Source: Caproiciproducens sp. NJN-50
GTDB lineage: Bacteria > Bacillota > Clostridia > Oscillospirales > Acutalibacteraceae
DNA: 64,000 nt
Assembly: GCF_004103755.1 (NCBI RefSeq)
Contig: NZ_CP035283.1
Span: forward strand, 186,001 to 250,000
Reading direction: 5' to 3'
Shown here: positions 55,790 through 63,494 of the stretch, one piece after another
Position numbering within the stretch: the first letter of the stretch is position 1
Layout of the letters: each line of letters begins with the position of its first letter
The notes under the pieces: model-generated
Seen by the model: the letters and a program-made list of their open reading frames with translations, nothing else
What the model was told of the DNA's origin: nothing
The model's database searches: none
Position numbers and translations under genes: made by a program

Positions 55790-56037
55790 TCCAAACGCTC
55801 CTTTCAAATTCAACAATTCCATTAAAAGTTGCAGGTTGTCTGAAAAAATCCAACAGTTCTCTCTTTTTGAAGCGATCGGGAAGAGAAGCCTGTTATTAAC
55901 ATGAATTACAAAAATTTACAAACAACTTTTTTATGAATGGTAAGTTGTCAATTGATATTATACGGGGATTGGTTTGAATTGTCAAATGAAAAAATTTCCA
56001 TGATTTTGAAAAAACATTAAGATAGTCAAAATACATA
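55790..56037. other. AT-rich intergenic region and long dapB-like leader
   Basis: The transcript from the promoter at 55957-55985 would have a leader of about 160 nt. No T-box, lysine riboswitch or other known leader motif is recognised in it. Confidence 0.4.
55957..55985 (-). promoter_or_regulatory. Consensus sigma-A promoter of the dapB-like gene
   Basis: Minus strand TTGACA (55985-55980), 17 bp, TATAAT (55962-55957): perfect consensus. Confidence 0.85.
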
Positions 56038-56070
56038 GAAGCGGAGCGGGTAAATTTACCGCGCTCCGCC
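56038..56070 (-). terminator. Hairpin downstream of the secreted-protein operon
   Basis: Arms GCGGAGCGGGTAAA and TTTACCGCGCTCCGC with one bulge; the minus-strand exit side is T-rich (TTCTATGTATTTTG). Termination is probable. Confidence 0.55.
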
Positions 56071-56088
56071 AGGATTGAACTCAAAAAA

Positions 56089-56772
56089 TTACTCCGGAGT
56101 ACCGGTCATCGTAATCCGTTTGTTTTTCGCAAAAGTGAGATCGTCAAATGTAAGATATGTTCCAATAACGTCATAATTTGATGAAAATGTTACGCTGTAT
56201 TTATCTGACGACACAGACGATTCCGTCGAAATATTATCTGTCCTGACGTTTAACTCGGTAAGGTTTTCAAAGTCCATCGTATCATAATCAAACGACAAGG
56301 TTGGATCAGAGCATCCTGTAATTTTACCGGTAGTGAAATTATAGGTAAATGATGCGCTTAATGTTACAAAGCATTTTATTTTTATTTTGTCATCGTATAC
56401 GGAAGACTTTGCAGACGCAATATAACTGTCTTCTTTTGAAATATGTCTGGTTGTAAATGCGTTAGGAACCCCCAAATTTGCTGCTTTGGTAATTGTGGTT
56501 TTAGAGAAACAGGATACGTTTTTTAAGGTATAAGATTCAATAGAATTATAATCTGAGGATTGATAGCTTTTGATGTTGTCGAGATAAAATGCATTACTGA
56601 TGTCATCGCCGTTTTTATTGATAACAGCGTAAGAATTAGTTTCAGCAAAATAATCATTCATTAAAGATCCAAAGTTCTTTGTAGTTGACTTTGGTATTGC
56701 CGCAAAGACGGAAGTTCGTACAACTATTAAAGTGAAAAGACAAAAAATTGTAGATATCAATATTTTTTTCAT
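56089..56772 (-). CDS. Secreted protein, paralogue of the 57.9-kb gene
   Basis: A 227-residue exported protein with a Sec signal peptide (ISTIFCLFTLIVVRTSVFAA). The mature part is strand-rich, Ser/Thr/Asp-rich with three Cys. It shares its plan with the broken gene at 57256-57950: NDYFAETNSYAVINKNGDDI against TDYFKNHSSFSVLDRTGNDI, then the SSDKY.VTF segment and the terminal GTPE. ATG at 56772 with GGAGG upstream. Third gene of an AT-rich unit behind the ECF-type promoter at 58111. Function unknown. Confidence 0.8.
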   Translation of the reverse strand: MKKILISTIFCLFTLIVVRTSVFAAIPKSTTKNFGSLMNDYFAETNSYAVINKNGDDISNAFYLDNIKSYQSSDYNSIESYTLKNVSCFSKTTITKAANLGVPNAFTTRHISKEDSYIASAKSSVYDDKIKIKCFVTLSASFTYNFTTGKITGCSDPTLSFDYDTMDFENLTELNVRTDNISTESSVSSDKYSVTFSSNYDVIGTYLTFDDLTFAKNKRITMTGTPE

Positions 56773-56789
56773 TATAAATCCTCCAAATT

Positions 56790-57227
56790 CTAAATTGGTC
56801 GAATCTTTCTCCATATAATTTGAGAACCTTCCAGGAGGAAAAGCCAAATTACCGTGAAAGCAAGGCGAGCAGCGTAATCCAATAGAACAACAGACAGGTA
56901 GGGTTGAAAGGCAAAATGGATTAGCATGGAAAATATCAATGGACAGAATGTTCCGAGGGCGGCGTAGTGAAAGGCAATGAATTCGTGGACAATCAGCCAG
57001 CCGATATAACAGAGGAAAAGGAAGAAGAGTACCCGCCATCCCACTTCGCCGATTTGGTTGAGCCTTCCAAGCAAATGCATTTTTTGATAAATGCTTTTTG
57101 GCATGGATTTGTCGGCATATGGTTGCCCCATCGCAATAGACCACGTGCGGACCCACTGTGTCATGAATTCAACCAAAGCAAGTAAAATGGCGGCGACTGA
57201 AAACACAACGATTTGTTTCTTTTTCAT
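56790..57227 (-). CDS. Small multi-span membrane protein
   Basis: A 145-residue membrane protein with four hydrophobic helices (about 7-27, 55-75, 80-100, 112-135). ATG at 57227 follows AAGGGGGAAG. It sits between the two paralogous secreted-protein genes on the same strand and could serve in their export, immunity or modification. No family recognised. Confidence 0.65.
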   Translation of the reverse strand: MKKKQIVVFSVAAILLALVEFMTQWVRTWSIAMGQPYADKSMPKSIYQKMHLLGRLNQIGEVGWRVLFFLFLCYIGWLIVHEFIAFHYAALGTFCPLIFSMLIHFAFQPYLSVVLLDYAARLAFTVIWLFLLEGSQIIWRKIRPI

Positions 57228-57255
57228 TTGTTCTTCCCCCTTCAATTCAAGATAG

Positions 57256-57950
57256 TTATTCAGGAGTTCCTTCCAACTCGTCATAAACATGGCCGTAATC
57301 GTAAATTACCCCGTATGAAGTTCCTTTGACATCGAAACTACCTGTAAAGGTAACTGTGTATTTATCTGAAGATAAATGAGCTCCAGTAGACGTATTCTCG
57401 GTATACACACTCCATAACCGGTATTTTGAAAATCAACATGGAGCTTTGGGCTTGAGTATTCGGAGATTTTTCCGGTATTAGCATTGTAAACATAAGTACC
57501 AGTAATTGTATCCCAAACTTCAACAAATCGGTCACCTATATCAGCTGTTAGGGGGTGATAAAAGATATCAGAAATCGTTTTCTTCACAAATGATGAATTT
57601 GGTGAGGCACTACTATCGAATTTTTTAATTTCAGTATGCTTGCAAACAGAACTTACTTTATCACAAACAAATATTTCTATTGCTTTGAAATCTGATGAAT
57701 GATAGTAATTTAAATTATTCTTATAGAAACTTTCGTTGATATCATTTCCTGTTCTATCCAAAACGCTAAAAGAGCTGTGATTCTTGAAATAATCTGTAAA
57801 AAAATCAATAAACCTTGTCGAAGGATTTGGGATTTTTATATTATCTATGGAAATTCTATTTTTTTCCGCAGCAAATGCCGGGGCGCAGGCCGTTATGGAC
57901 AACGCGAAAACCAGAAGCAAACTGATTGATTTCTTCCAAGTCCTTAGCAT
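57256..57950 (-). pseudogene. Frameshifted paralogue of the secreted protein
   Basis: ATG at 57950 starts a secreted protein (signal peptide SISLLLVFALSITACAPAFA) that aligns with the gene at 56089 up to about the VDFQNTGYG segment (near 57420). There the frame leaves the homology and stops at 57306. In the next frame the homology resumes (SVYTENTSTGAHLSSDKYTV, then GTPE and stop TAA at 57258). A single missing base near 57415-57425 explains it. It is either a true recent mutation or a sequencing error; if the latter, this is an intact gene of about 230 codons. Confidence 0.75.
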
Positions 57951-58110
57951 TTTTCTACCTCCTAAGTTTTTAAGTAAATAGGTGTACAAAAAGGTGGTTG
58001 CTAGGGGAATAGTGTCATCTTTTTTTATGACCCATCGGTGTCATCCTCTTTCATATATGCACATTGAAATCGGTATGTATGGGATATGTAAATTTCCCCT
58101 TCTGCTTACA

Positions 58111-58140
58111 TACCGTTTAAGAAGCCTGATTTGTTACACT
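58111..58140 (-). promoter_or_regulatory. ECF-sigma-type promoter motif, copy 1
   Basis: Minus strand TGTAACAAA, 14 bp, CGGTA. The -35-like TGTAAC and -10-like CGGTA spacing is identical in the copies at 58751 and 59851. It lies about 160 bp upstream of the secreted-protein unit starting at 57950. Confidence 0.65.
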
Positions 58141-58181
58141 TTTTTAAAAATTTTTATAAAATAATTTTTATAACCAAAATG

Positions 58182-58209
58182 GCACCGGCGGTTTTTAAGC
58201 CGCCGGTGC
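58182..58209 (-). terminator. Terminator of the 145-residue secreted protein gene
   Basis: Arms GCACCGGCGG (58182-58191) and CCGCCGGTGC (58200-58209); minus-strand exit CATTTTGG. Confidence 0.7.
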
Positions 58210-58271
58210 ATGAGTGTATGTAAGAGAAATGAACGACTCTTATAATCAGATAAAAGATGGAAGGATAAAGA

Positions 58272-58709
58272 TTATCCGCAATAGTCGCTGTCGGATTCAG
58301 TGATGTATTCCACGGTCCCGTTCCGGTACACCTGTGCGTTGATTTCGAAAATATAAGTGTATCCGCTGGAGACGTAATATGATTTATCAAAGTAGAAATT
58401 TGCTCCGCTTGCGCTCAGGCCCGTCCAGGCTTTGACCGTCGTCGTCCCGTTGCTGTTGACCCGTTTCAGCAGCGCGGTGGCGGTGATCTTGGATGTGCCG
58501 TCCTTTCCATGAATCGTAGATGTGCACTCAGCACGGTCGCCGTAGAAATTGACATTTGCAGTCGCAATATCTGTGTTCGTCCACATAATATGGATTCCCG
58601 AATCCGTTGTAGATGTGGTTGCTTTTGTTTTTTCCGAAGCGAATGCCGGAACTCCCGCCGAGAATACCATGGAAACAGCCAGAATCAGCGCGAAGATTTT
58701 CTTTTTCAT
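58272..58709 (-). CDS. Secreted protein of 145 residues
   Basis: Signal peptide FALILAVSMVFSAGVPAFAS followed by a 120-residue beta-rich domain (NVNFYGDRAECTSTIHGKDGTS, KAWTGLSASGANFYFDKSYY) with two Cys, resembling small DUF6147-type exported proteins. ATG at 58709 with AAGGAG upstream. The ECF-type promoter motif ends 42 bp before the start codon. Function unknown; likely a surface-stress or envelope-associated product. Confidence 0.75.
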   Translation of the reverse strand: MKKKIFALILAVSMVFSAGVPAFASEKTKATTSTTDSGIHIMWTNTDIATANVNFYGDRAECTSTIHGKDGTSKITATALLKRVNSNGTTTVKAWTGLSASGANFYFDKSYYVSSGYTYIFEINAQVYRNGTVEYITESDSDYCG

Positions 58710-58750
58710 AATGATTCTCCTTTTCTTTTATTTTTGGCTTCCTATAGTAT

Positions 58751-58780
58751 TACCGTTTGAGACCCCCGATTTGTTACACT
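58751..58780 (-). promoter_or_regulatory. ECF-sigma-type promoter motif, copy 2
   Basis: Minus strand TGTAACAAA, 14 bp, CGGTA, directly upstream of the 145-residue secreted protein gene. Shares the inner GGGGTCTC with the copy at 59851. Confidence 0.7.
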
Positions 58781-58809
58781 TTTTTCTAAAAAATTTTTAA
58801 AAATTTTTC

Positions 58810-59526
58810 CTATTCCATGCTTTCCGCTATTTTGACCAGTTCTTCAGGAGCAATTTTGGAACTTAATAAAAAACTTCTGGAATCATAGCTCCAGATCAAA
58901 TAGGATTTATCATCAGGGGAATTGGCGATAAACAAAGATGCATTTTCGCCTTGAATTTTAATTTCTTTCCGTGTGGTATGTTCCGTATCGATCCCGGTAT
59001 TTCCCCCTTCCGGCATTGGATATTGCCGCAAAAGGATGGTGTCGCCCTGAGTGTTTTGGTAGGTGACTTCGGTTTCAGAGCCGGTTTCCACCGTCCCCGC
59101 TTCAAAAAAGCCCTCCGGCAAATATTTGGGCTTTACGGCGGCAACGCCGGAAGACGGCTCGGAAGAGGAGTTTCCACCCTCCTGATAATGGATGTCGATA
59201 TGGTCGGATTTCCAGTCCATGAAAGCGTTGAAAATGGCGTTCCGCGTGGCTTCGACGCTCAGAAGGCTCCCGAGGGCGACCGGGATGATGACGGCGAGAA
59301 GGACGGCGACCCGCTTTGCCGTTTTCCCGGCACGCCGGGCGATGGAACGGCGATAACTTTGATGGATTGCCTTTTCGATTTTGCTTTTGGCGGCGGGGGA
59401 AAGCTCGCAGCCGTCCGTCAAATCCTTTTCCGAAGGCAGGTCCCGCAGTTCCCTTTCAAAATCCTCGTTGACTGCCGCTTTCAGCATGGCTTCGAAAATC
59501 TGACGATTCAGTTCTGATCTATTCAT
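58810..59526 (-). CDS. Anti-sigma factor-like membrane protein (DUF4367)
   Basis: A 238-residue single-span protein. Residues 1-75 are cytoplasmic and charged, one helix follows (VAVLLAVIIPVALGSLLSVE, about 73-92), then an extracytoplasmic part with a DUF4367-like domain (YLPEGFFEAGTVETGSETEV to the end). ATG at 59526 has GGAAGGTGGG upstream and overlaps the sigma gene stop by 8 bp. Position and topology are those of an anti-sigma factor for the ECF sigma encoded just before it. Confidence 0.8.
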   Translation of the reverse strand: MNRSELNRQIFEAMLKAAVNEDFERELRDLPSEKDLTDGCELSPAAKSKIEKAIHQSYRRSIARRAGKTAKRVAVLLAVIIPVALGSLLSVEATRNAIFNAFMDWKSDHIDIHYQEGGNSSSEPSSGVAAVKPKYLPEGFFEAGTVETGSETEVTYQNTQGDTILLRQYPMPEGGNTGIDTEHTTRKEIKIQGENASLFIANSPDDKSYLIWSYDSRSFLLSSKIAPEELVKIAESME

Positions 59527-60067
59527 GGCGGTTCCCACCTTCCTTCAGCGCGCGCAGCAGGGCCGTCTTTGCCCTGTGGACCCGGACCCTGACATTCTCC
59601 TTTGAGATGTTCAGAAGCCGGGCGATTTCGTCGTCGGAATATTCATAAACATATTTCAGCTTTAAAATATGACTCGATTTTTCGTTCAGCCCGGAAAGAG
59701 CCTCCACCAGCGTTTTGTAATTTTCCGCCGACAGCAGGGATTCATAAGGAAAATCTTCGGAGCCCGAGGGCAAATCGAATTCTTCCAGGTCGACCGGCCT
59801 CTGGCGCGCATCGGCCCGGAGCATGTCATAGCAGATGTCTTTCACTAATATACCGATGAGACCCCTCGTTTTGTTACAGTCTTCGAAAGAAAATTTCTGA
59901 AGTTTGTCAATAATCCTGAGAAAAGCCTGCGAAACGGCGTCCTCGGCTTTGCTCTGATCTTTCAAAATTCCGATGGCTATGTACATCATTGTTTTGTAAT
60001 TTTGCCGATATAGCCGCTCCACCGCATCGCGGTCCGTTTCATTCTGGATTGTCATGCATAACAACAT
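59519..60067 (-). CDS. ECF-type RNA polymerase sigma factor
   Basis: A 182-residue sigma factor: region 2 (about 15-80: LYRQNYKTMMYIAIGILKDQ then AEDAVSQAFLRI) and region 4 (about 120-172: SSHILKLKYVYEYSDDEIAR then LLNISKENVRVRVHRAKTAL). Reads the promoters of envelope-stress-like regulons. ATG at 60067 with AAAGG upstream; an extended -10 TGGTATAAT at 60103-60095 may give basal sigma-A transcription. It is coupled to its anti-sigma gene. The shared TGTAACAAA-N14-CGGTA motif upstream of neighbouring secreted-protein genes is its likely target. Confidence 0.9.
   Translation of the reverse strand: MLLCMTIQNETDRDAVERLYRQNYKTMMYIAIGILKDQSKAEDAVSQAFLRIIDKLQKFSFEDCNKTRGLIGILVKDICYDMLRADARQRPVDLEEFDLPSGSEDFPYESLLSAENYKTLVEALSGLNEKSSHILKLKYVYEYSDDEIARLLNISKENVRVRVHRAKTALLRALKEGGNRHE
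59851..59880 (-). promoter_or_regulatory. ECF-sigma-type promoter motif, copy 3, inside the sigma gene
   Basis: Minus strand TGTAACAAA, 14 bp, CGGTA within the sigma coding sequence (encoding CNKTRGLIGI). It could drive the anti-sigma gene about 320 bp downstream, giving negative feedback, or be coincidental. Confidence 0.4.
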
Positions 60068-60130
60068 GGCTTTCTCTGCCTTTCTTCGGCATTATTATAC
60101 CATCTTCGCGAAATATTTTTAAAAATTCTG

Positions 60131-60169
60131 ATAAAAATCCCCGCGTCACGGAAATGCGGGACGCGGGGG
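60131..60169 (-). terminator. Terminator of the BusR-like gene
   Basis: Arms CCCCGCGTC (60139-60147) and GACGCGGGG (60160-60168); minus-strand exit ATTTTTATC. Confidence 0.8.
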
Positions 60170-60202
60170 AAAAACCGTATTGAACAAAAAAAAGAACGCT
60201 TC

Positions 60203-60832
60203 TCAGGAAATGCCGTTGACGAAAGCGTTGAACCGTTCGATCACGTTTTCATCGCCGACGATCAGCACCCGGTCCGACTCGCAGAATTCGTAATAGGGAC
60301 CCGGCGAAAGGATGATGTCCTTCTGCTGCACCACGCCGATGATCGTCGCGCCGGTATTATGCCAGATCTCCAATTCCCCGATGCTTTTCCCGATGAGCGG
60401 GGATTGGCGGGGAAGGGGGATTTCCACCGGCGTGATCAGATCGGACCGCTTGTAGCGGTACATGTCGATGATCTGTTTGGTCAGGGTCAGAATTTCCTCG
60501 TCCATGCTGTTGCGCTTTTCCATCAGCTGGGCGAGCTTCAGGCGCAGATCGGCGACGCGCTCGTCATCCTTGAAGCTTTTGACGAACTTGATCGCGTTTT
60601 CCTTGGATAAGATCACGATTCCGCTGCCCAGCAGAATTTTCAGCACGCTTTTATCGGATAGGATGGACGTGGACCGCCGGATTGTTTCGGGCGAAACGTT
60701 ATATTCCGTCGCCAGTGTGGACCGCCCCTTCAGGCGGGAGCCTTCCGGAATTTCACCCGACGCGATCCGGGCCGCCAGGTCCATTGCAATTTTCAAATAT
60801 CTCGGTATGGTGTAGCTTTCCCAACCCGCCAT
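60203..60832 (-). CDS. GntR-HTH plus RCK_C regulator (BusR-like)
   Basis: A 209-residue regulator: winged HTH of GntR type (about 5-75: PRYLKIAMDLAARIASGEIP, GRSTLATEYNVSPETIRRS), a coiled-coil linker (about 90-125) and a C-terminal RCK_C/TrkA-C domain (about 130-209: LIGKSIGELEIWHNTGATII, VLIVGDENVIERFN). This layout is that of BusR, which binds cyclic di-AMP and represses osmolyte uptake genes in streptococci and lactococci. No transporter is adjacent, so its target is elsewhere or it acts on itself. ATG at 60832 follows GGAGG. Confidence 0.85.
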   Translation of the reverse strand: MAGWESYTIPRYLKIAMDLAARIASGEIPEGSRLKGRSTLATEYNVSPETIRRSTSILSDKSVLKILLGSGIVILSKENAIKFVKSFKDDERVADLRLKLAQLMEKRNSMDEEILTLTKQIIDMYRYKRSDLITPVEIPLPRQSPLIGKSIGELEIWHNTGATIIGVVQQKDIILSPGPYYEFCESDRVLIVGDENVIERFNAFVNGIS

Positions 60833-60979
60833 GTTTCTCAGTCCTCCGTTTGGGTCCGGTTGATCCGCGATCCGGCTGTGCAACTGGAACCAAGACCGAT
60901 TATAGCATGATTCCGCCCGGCGGGCAAATGATTTTTCATATTGCCGGAAAAACAGTCCGTTCTTGAATGGGCGGGGCCT

Positions 60980-61279
60980 TTATTGAGAGACGGTCGGCAG
61001 GCTTCCAAGGTTGTTGTCCTCCGAGCCGTCCGGAAGGGAACGCAGGTATTCGGTGCCTTTTTTCACGGCGACCGCGACGCCGCGGATCTGGTTCTCCCTG
61101 GTCATCCGCACGCCTTCCTCCCGGGTGATCTTTCGCCCGTCGGAAAGCTGGTACCCGGTGATTTTGCCGGAAGACTTGACCAACCCCGTAATGGAGAGCG
61201 CGTCCGCCTTCGGGTCCGGCGTGAATTCATTGATGGATTTCGGCAGCGGCCCGCCGCCTTCCATGTGGTCCTGTGCCAT
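60980..61279 (-). CDS. DUF3892 family protein
   Basis: A 99-residue soluble protein with a DUF3892 core (about 25-90: DALSITGLVKSSGKITGYQL, SDGRKITREEGVRM). ATG at 61279 follows GGAGG with 7-nt spacing. The function of the family is unknown. Stands alone on the minus strand. Confidence 0.75.
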   Translation of the reverse strand: MAQDHMEGGGPLPKSINEFTPDPKADALSITGLVKSSGKITGYQLSDGRKITREEGVRMTRENQIRGVAVAVKKGTEYLRSLPDGSEDNNLGSLPTVSQ

Positions 61280-61396
61280 ATGCAAACCTCCTTTTTTGGT
61301 ACTGCTATTTTGTGCGGAAGCGGTGCGGTTTATTCCCGGCGGCGGAATTGCGTGCGGGCCGTTTCGGAGGGCATCTTGAAATTGCGGAGGAAAACC

Positions 61397-61424
61397 TTTA
61401 CAATTGGGATATAATATCTATATA
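61397..61424 (+). promoter_or_regulatory. Candidate promoter of the flavin reductase operon
   Basis: TTTACA (61397-61402), 16 bp, TATATA (61419-61424); a TATAAT at 61410-61415 is the alternative -10. Confidence 0.4.
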
Positions 61425-61508
61425 AAGAAAAGCAGCATCGCTGCGGTCCTGTCCGCTTTGAAAAGCCGTTCAAAGCGGCGCGTTCAGAATGAGAAGGAGG
61501 TATTTTCA

Positions 61509-62018
61509 ATGTCCGATTTTCAGGAAATCCCGGTTTCACAGCTTTCGTTCAACCCGTTCACCATGATCGACAAGGAATGGATGCTGGTTTCCGCCGGCAG
61601 CGAGGAAAAGTGCAACACCATGACCGCCAGCTGGGGCGGGCTCGGCATCCTGTGGAACAAGCCGGTTTCCACCATTTATATCCGCCCGACCCGCTATACG
61701 CTGGAGTTTTTGGACCGGGAGCCCCGCTATTCGCTCTGCGTGCTCGACGAATCCCACCGCGCGGCGCTCAACTACTGCGGCAGCCACTCCGGGCGCGACG
61801 GCGACAAGATCAAGGCGGCGGGACTGACCCCGCTGTTCCAGGAAGCAGCCCCGTATTTCGCCGAGGCAAAGCTGGTCTTTCTCTGCCGCAAGCTCTATCA
61901 GCAGAATATGGACCCCGCTTGTTTCCTCGATCCGGCGATCGACAAGGCCAATTATCCGAAAAAAGACTACCACAGAATGTTCATCGGCGAAATTGAAAAA
62001 GTCCTGAAAAGGGTGTGA
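61509..62018 (+). CDS. Flavin reductase-family protein
   Basis: A 169-residue FMN-binding split-barrel protein of the flavin reductase/flavoredoxin family: NTMTASWGGLGILWNKP, IYIRPTRYTLEFLDREP and the HSGRDGDKIKAAGLTP segment are visible. It probably binds FMN and transfers electrons or reduces flavin. ATG at 61509 follows AAGGAGG. The next gene overlaps its stop by 4 bp (GTGA). Confidence 0.85.
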   Translation: MSDFQEIPVSQLSFNPFTMIDKEWMLVSAGSEEKCNTMTASWGGLGILWNKPVSTIYIRPTRYTLEFLDREPRYSLCVLDESHRAALNYCGSHSGRDGDKIKAAGLTPLFQEAAPYFAEAKLVFLCRKLYQQNMDPACFLDPAIDKANYPKKDYHRMFIGEIEKVLKRV

Positions 62019-63442
62019 CCTTGTCCGCCCTGAAAAAAGGTTTCCCGCTGAAACGGCTCTGGACGGCGCTGCTTTGCGCCGCGCTGGCGGTCCTTTCCCC
62101 GGCGGAGGCTTCCGCAAACTCCGGGCCCGTCCGGATGCAGGCTTCCCCGTCCTTTGCCGTTACCCCGCTTTCGGATTGCCCTGTGGCCGTGACGGGGGAA
62201 GACCTTTCTTTCGATTTTTCCTCACAGGAGAGAAGCGATTACAGCCCGCTGGCAAAAGCCTCCGCCCGCTATGAGATGAAGAATCCGTCTTCCGGCGCGC
62301 TGAACGTGCAGATGGCGTTCCCGATGATCGCAAGCCTTTCCGATCTGTCCCGGATGCAGGGAATCGGGATCCGGTCGGACGGCAAAGACCTGCCGTTCCG
62401 ATTTTCCATCGGAGAGGAGCAGTCGGTCGATTCGCGCCCCCGCGCGTACTTTTCGGACGACGGGACGCTGGATTCGGCGGTTCTGCCCTCTTTCGGGGAG
62501 ATTTTAAAAAGCGCGTCCAAGCCTTCCGGGACTCCGGAAGCGTTAAAGGGTCAGGGAACGCTGTACCGCTTTTCCTGCGCCGGTCTCGTCCGCCTGAAAG
62601 TCGGCCTGAAGGAGATGGGACAGAACGCCGCGGTCCTGACGACAGGCGTGAACGGTTATTCCCGGACGGATTCCGGCATCCTGCTGGACGGCATGTGCGA
62701 ACCGGGGGCCGGCATGTCCGTTCTCGCGGTGGGGGATGTTTCCAGGCCGGACGTGAAAACCTACACGGAAAACGGGGAAAAGGAACTCGACGCCGAGGTG
62801 CGGACCACGGCGACAGAGCAGGACGCGGCCTCTTTCCTGCGGGAAAAGCTGAAAAACACCGAAGCCTATCGGGCGTATCCGACGGAGGAATTCCTATCCG
62901 AGCTGACCGCCGCGGCGCTGCGGGCCGCGGGAGACATCGCAAAGCAGGGAATCGCGTTCGGGGACGGGGAGCTGTACGACTTTCTGGCGAAGCAGCGGAT
63001 TCTTCTGCTGACCTATGAGGTCCCGTTCCCCGCCGGAGGCGCGCGGCAGGTCTCTGTCCAATATCCGGTGAGCGGCGAAATGAACGCGGAAAAGACCGCT
63101 TCTCCGGTTTATTCCTACGGATACCTGCTTGATCCGGCGAAGAACTGGGCCAGATTCCAAAACCTGTCCGTCCGGGTCGTTCCGCCGAAGGAAGCGCCTT
63201 ACGTGGTGAGGAGCAGCCTCCCCATGACCCGCTCGCAGGACGGCTCCTACACGGCAAAGTTCAATTCCCTGCCGGACGGCGACCTGACTTTTTCGCTTTA
63301 TCCATCGGAAAAGCTCACGCCGAAGAACGGAGGATACCACACGGGACGCCATGTTCTTTTCCGGGCTTTCACGCTCGCGGCCGTGTGCCTTCTGTCATTC
63401 CTCTATTTCCGCTTCTTCCGCAGGCGAAAGAGAAAAACATAG
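62015..63442 (+). CDS. Large exported protein with C-terminal membrane anchor
   Basis: A 475-residue type I membrane protein: signal peptide (about 1-34, LWTALLCAALAVLSPAEASA), an extracytoplasmic domain of about 400 residues, and one C-terminal helix followed by a basic tail (RFFRRRKRKT). Conserved-looking segments are YEMKNPSSGALNVQMAFPMI and LLTYEVPFPAGGARQVSVQY, suggesting a beta-sandwich surface protein. No family recognised. GTG start coupled to the flavin reductase stop. Confidence 0.7.
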   Translation: MTLSALKKGFPLKRLWTALLCAALAVLSPAEASANSGPVRMQASPSFAVTPLSDCPVAVTGEDLSFDFSSQERSDYSPLAKASARYEMKNPSSGALNVQMAFPMIASLSDLSRMQGIGIRSDGKDLPFRFSIGEEQSVDSRPRAYFSDDGTLDSAVLPSFGEILKSASKPSGTPEALKGQGTLYRFSCAGLVRLKVGLKEMGQNAAVLTTGVNGYSRTDSGILLDGMCEPGAGMSVLAVGDVSRPDVKTYTENGEKELDAEVRTTATEQDAASFLREKLKNTEAYRAYPTEEFLSELTAAALRAAGDIAKQGIAFGDGELYDFLAKQRILLLTYEVPFPAGGARQVSVQYPVSGEMNAEKTASPVYSYGYLLDPAKNWARFQNLSVRVVPPKEAPYVVRSSLPMTRSQDGSYTAKFNSLPDGDLTFSLYPSEKLTPKNGGYHTGRHVLFRAFTLAAVCLLSFLYFRFFRRRKRKT

Positions 63443-63476
63443 AAAACCGGACGGCGTTTTCGCCGTCCGGTTTTCT
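63441..63476. terminator. Bidirectional terminator
   Basis: Perfect 15-bp arms (GAAAACCGGACGGCG and complement) with a TTTT loop; A- and T-rich ends make it work both ways. Lies between the exported protein and the LRR gene. Confidence 0.88.
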
Positions 63477-63494
63477 GCGGTCCCGCTCCGATTT

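Noticed and set aside
55790..55957. Riboswitch or T-box in the dapB-like leader
   Set aside because: No lysine-riboswitch or T-box consensus blocks could be found; length alone is not enough.
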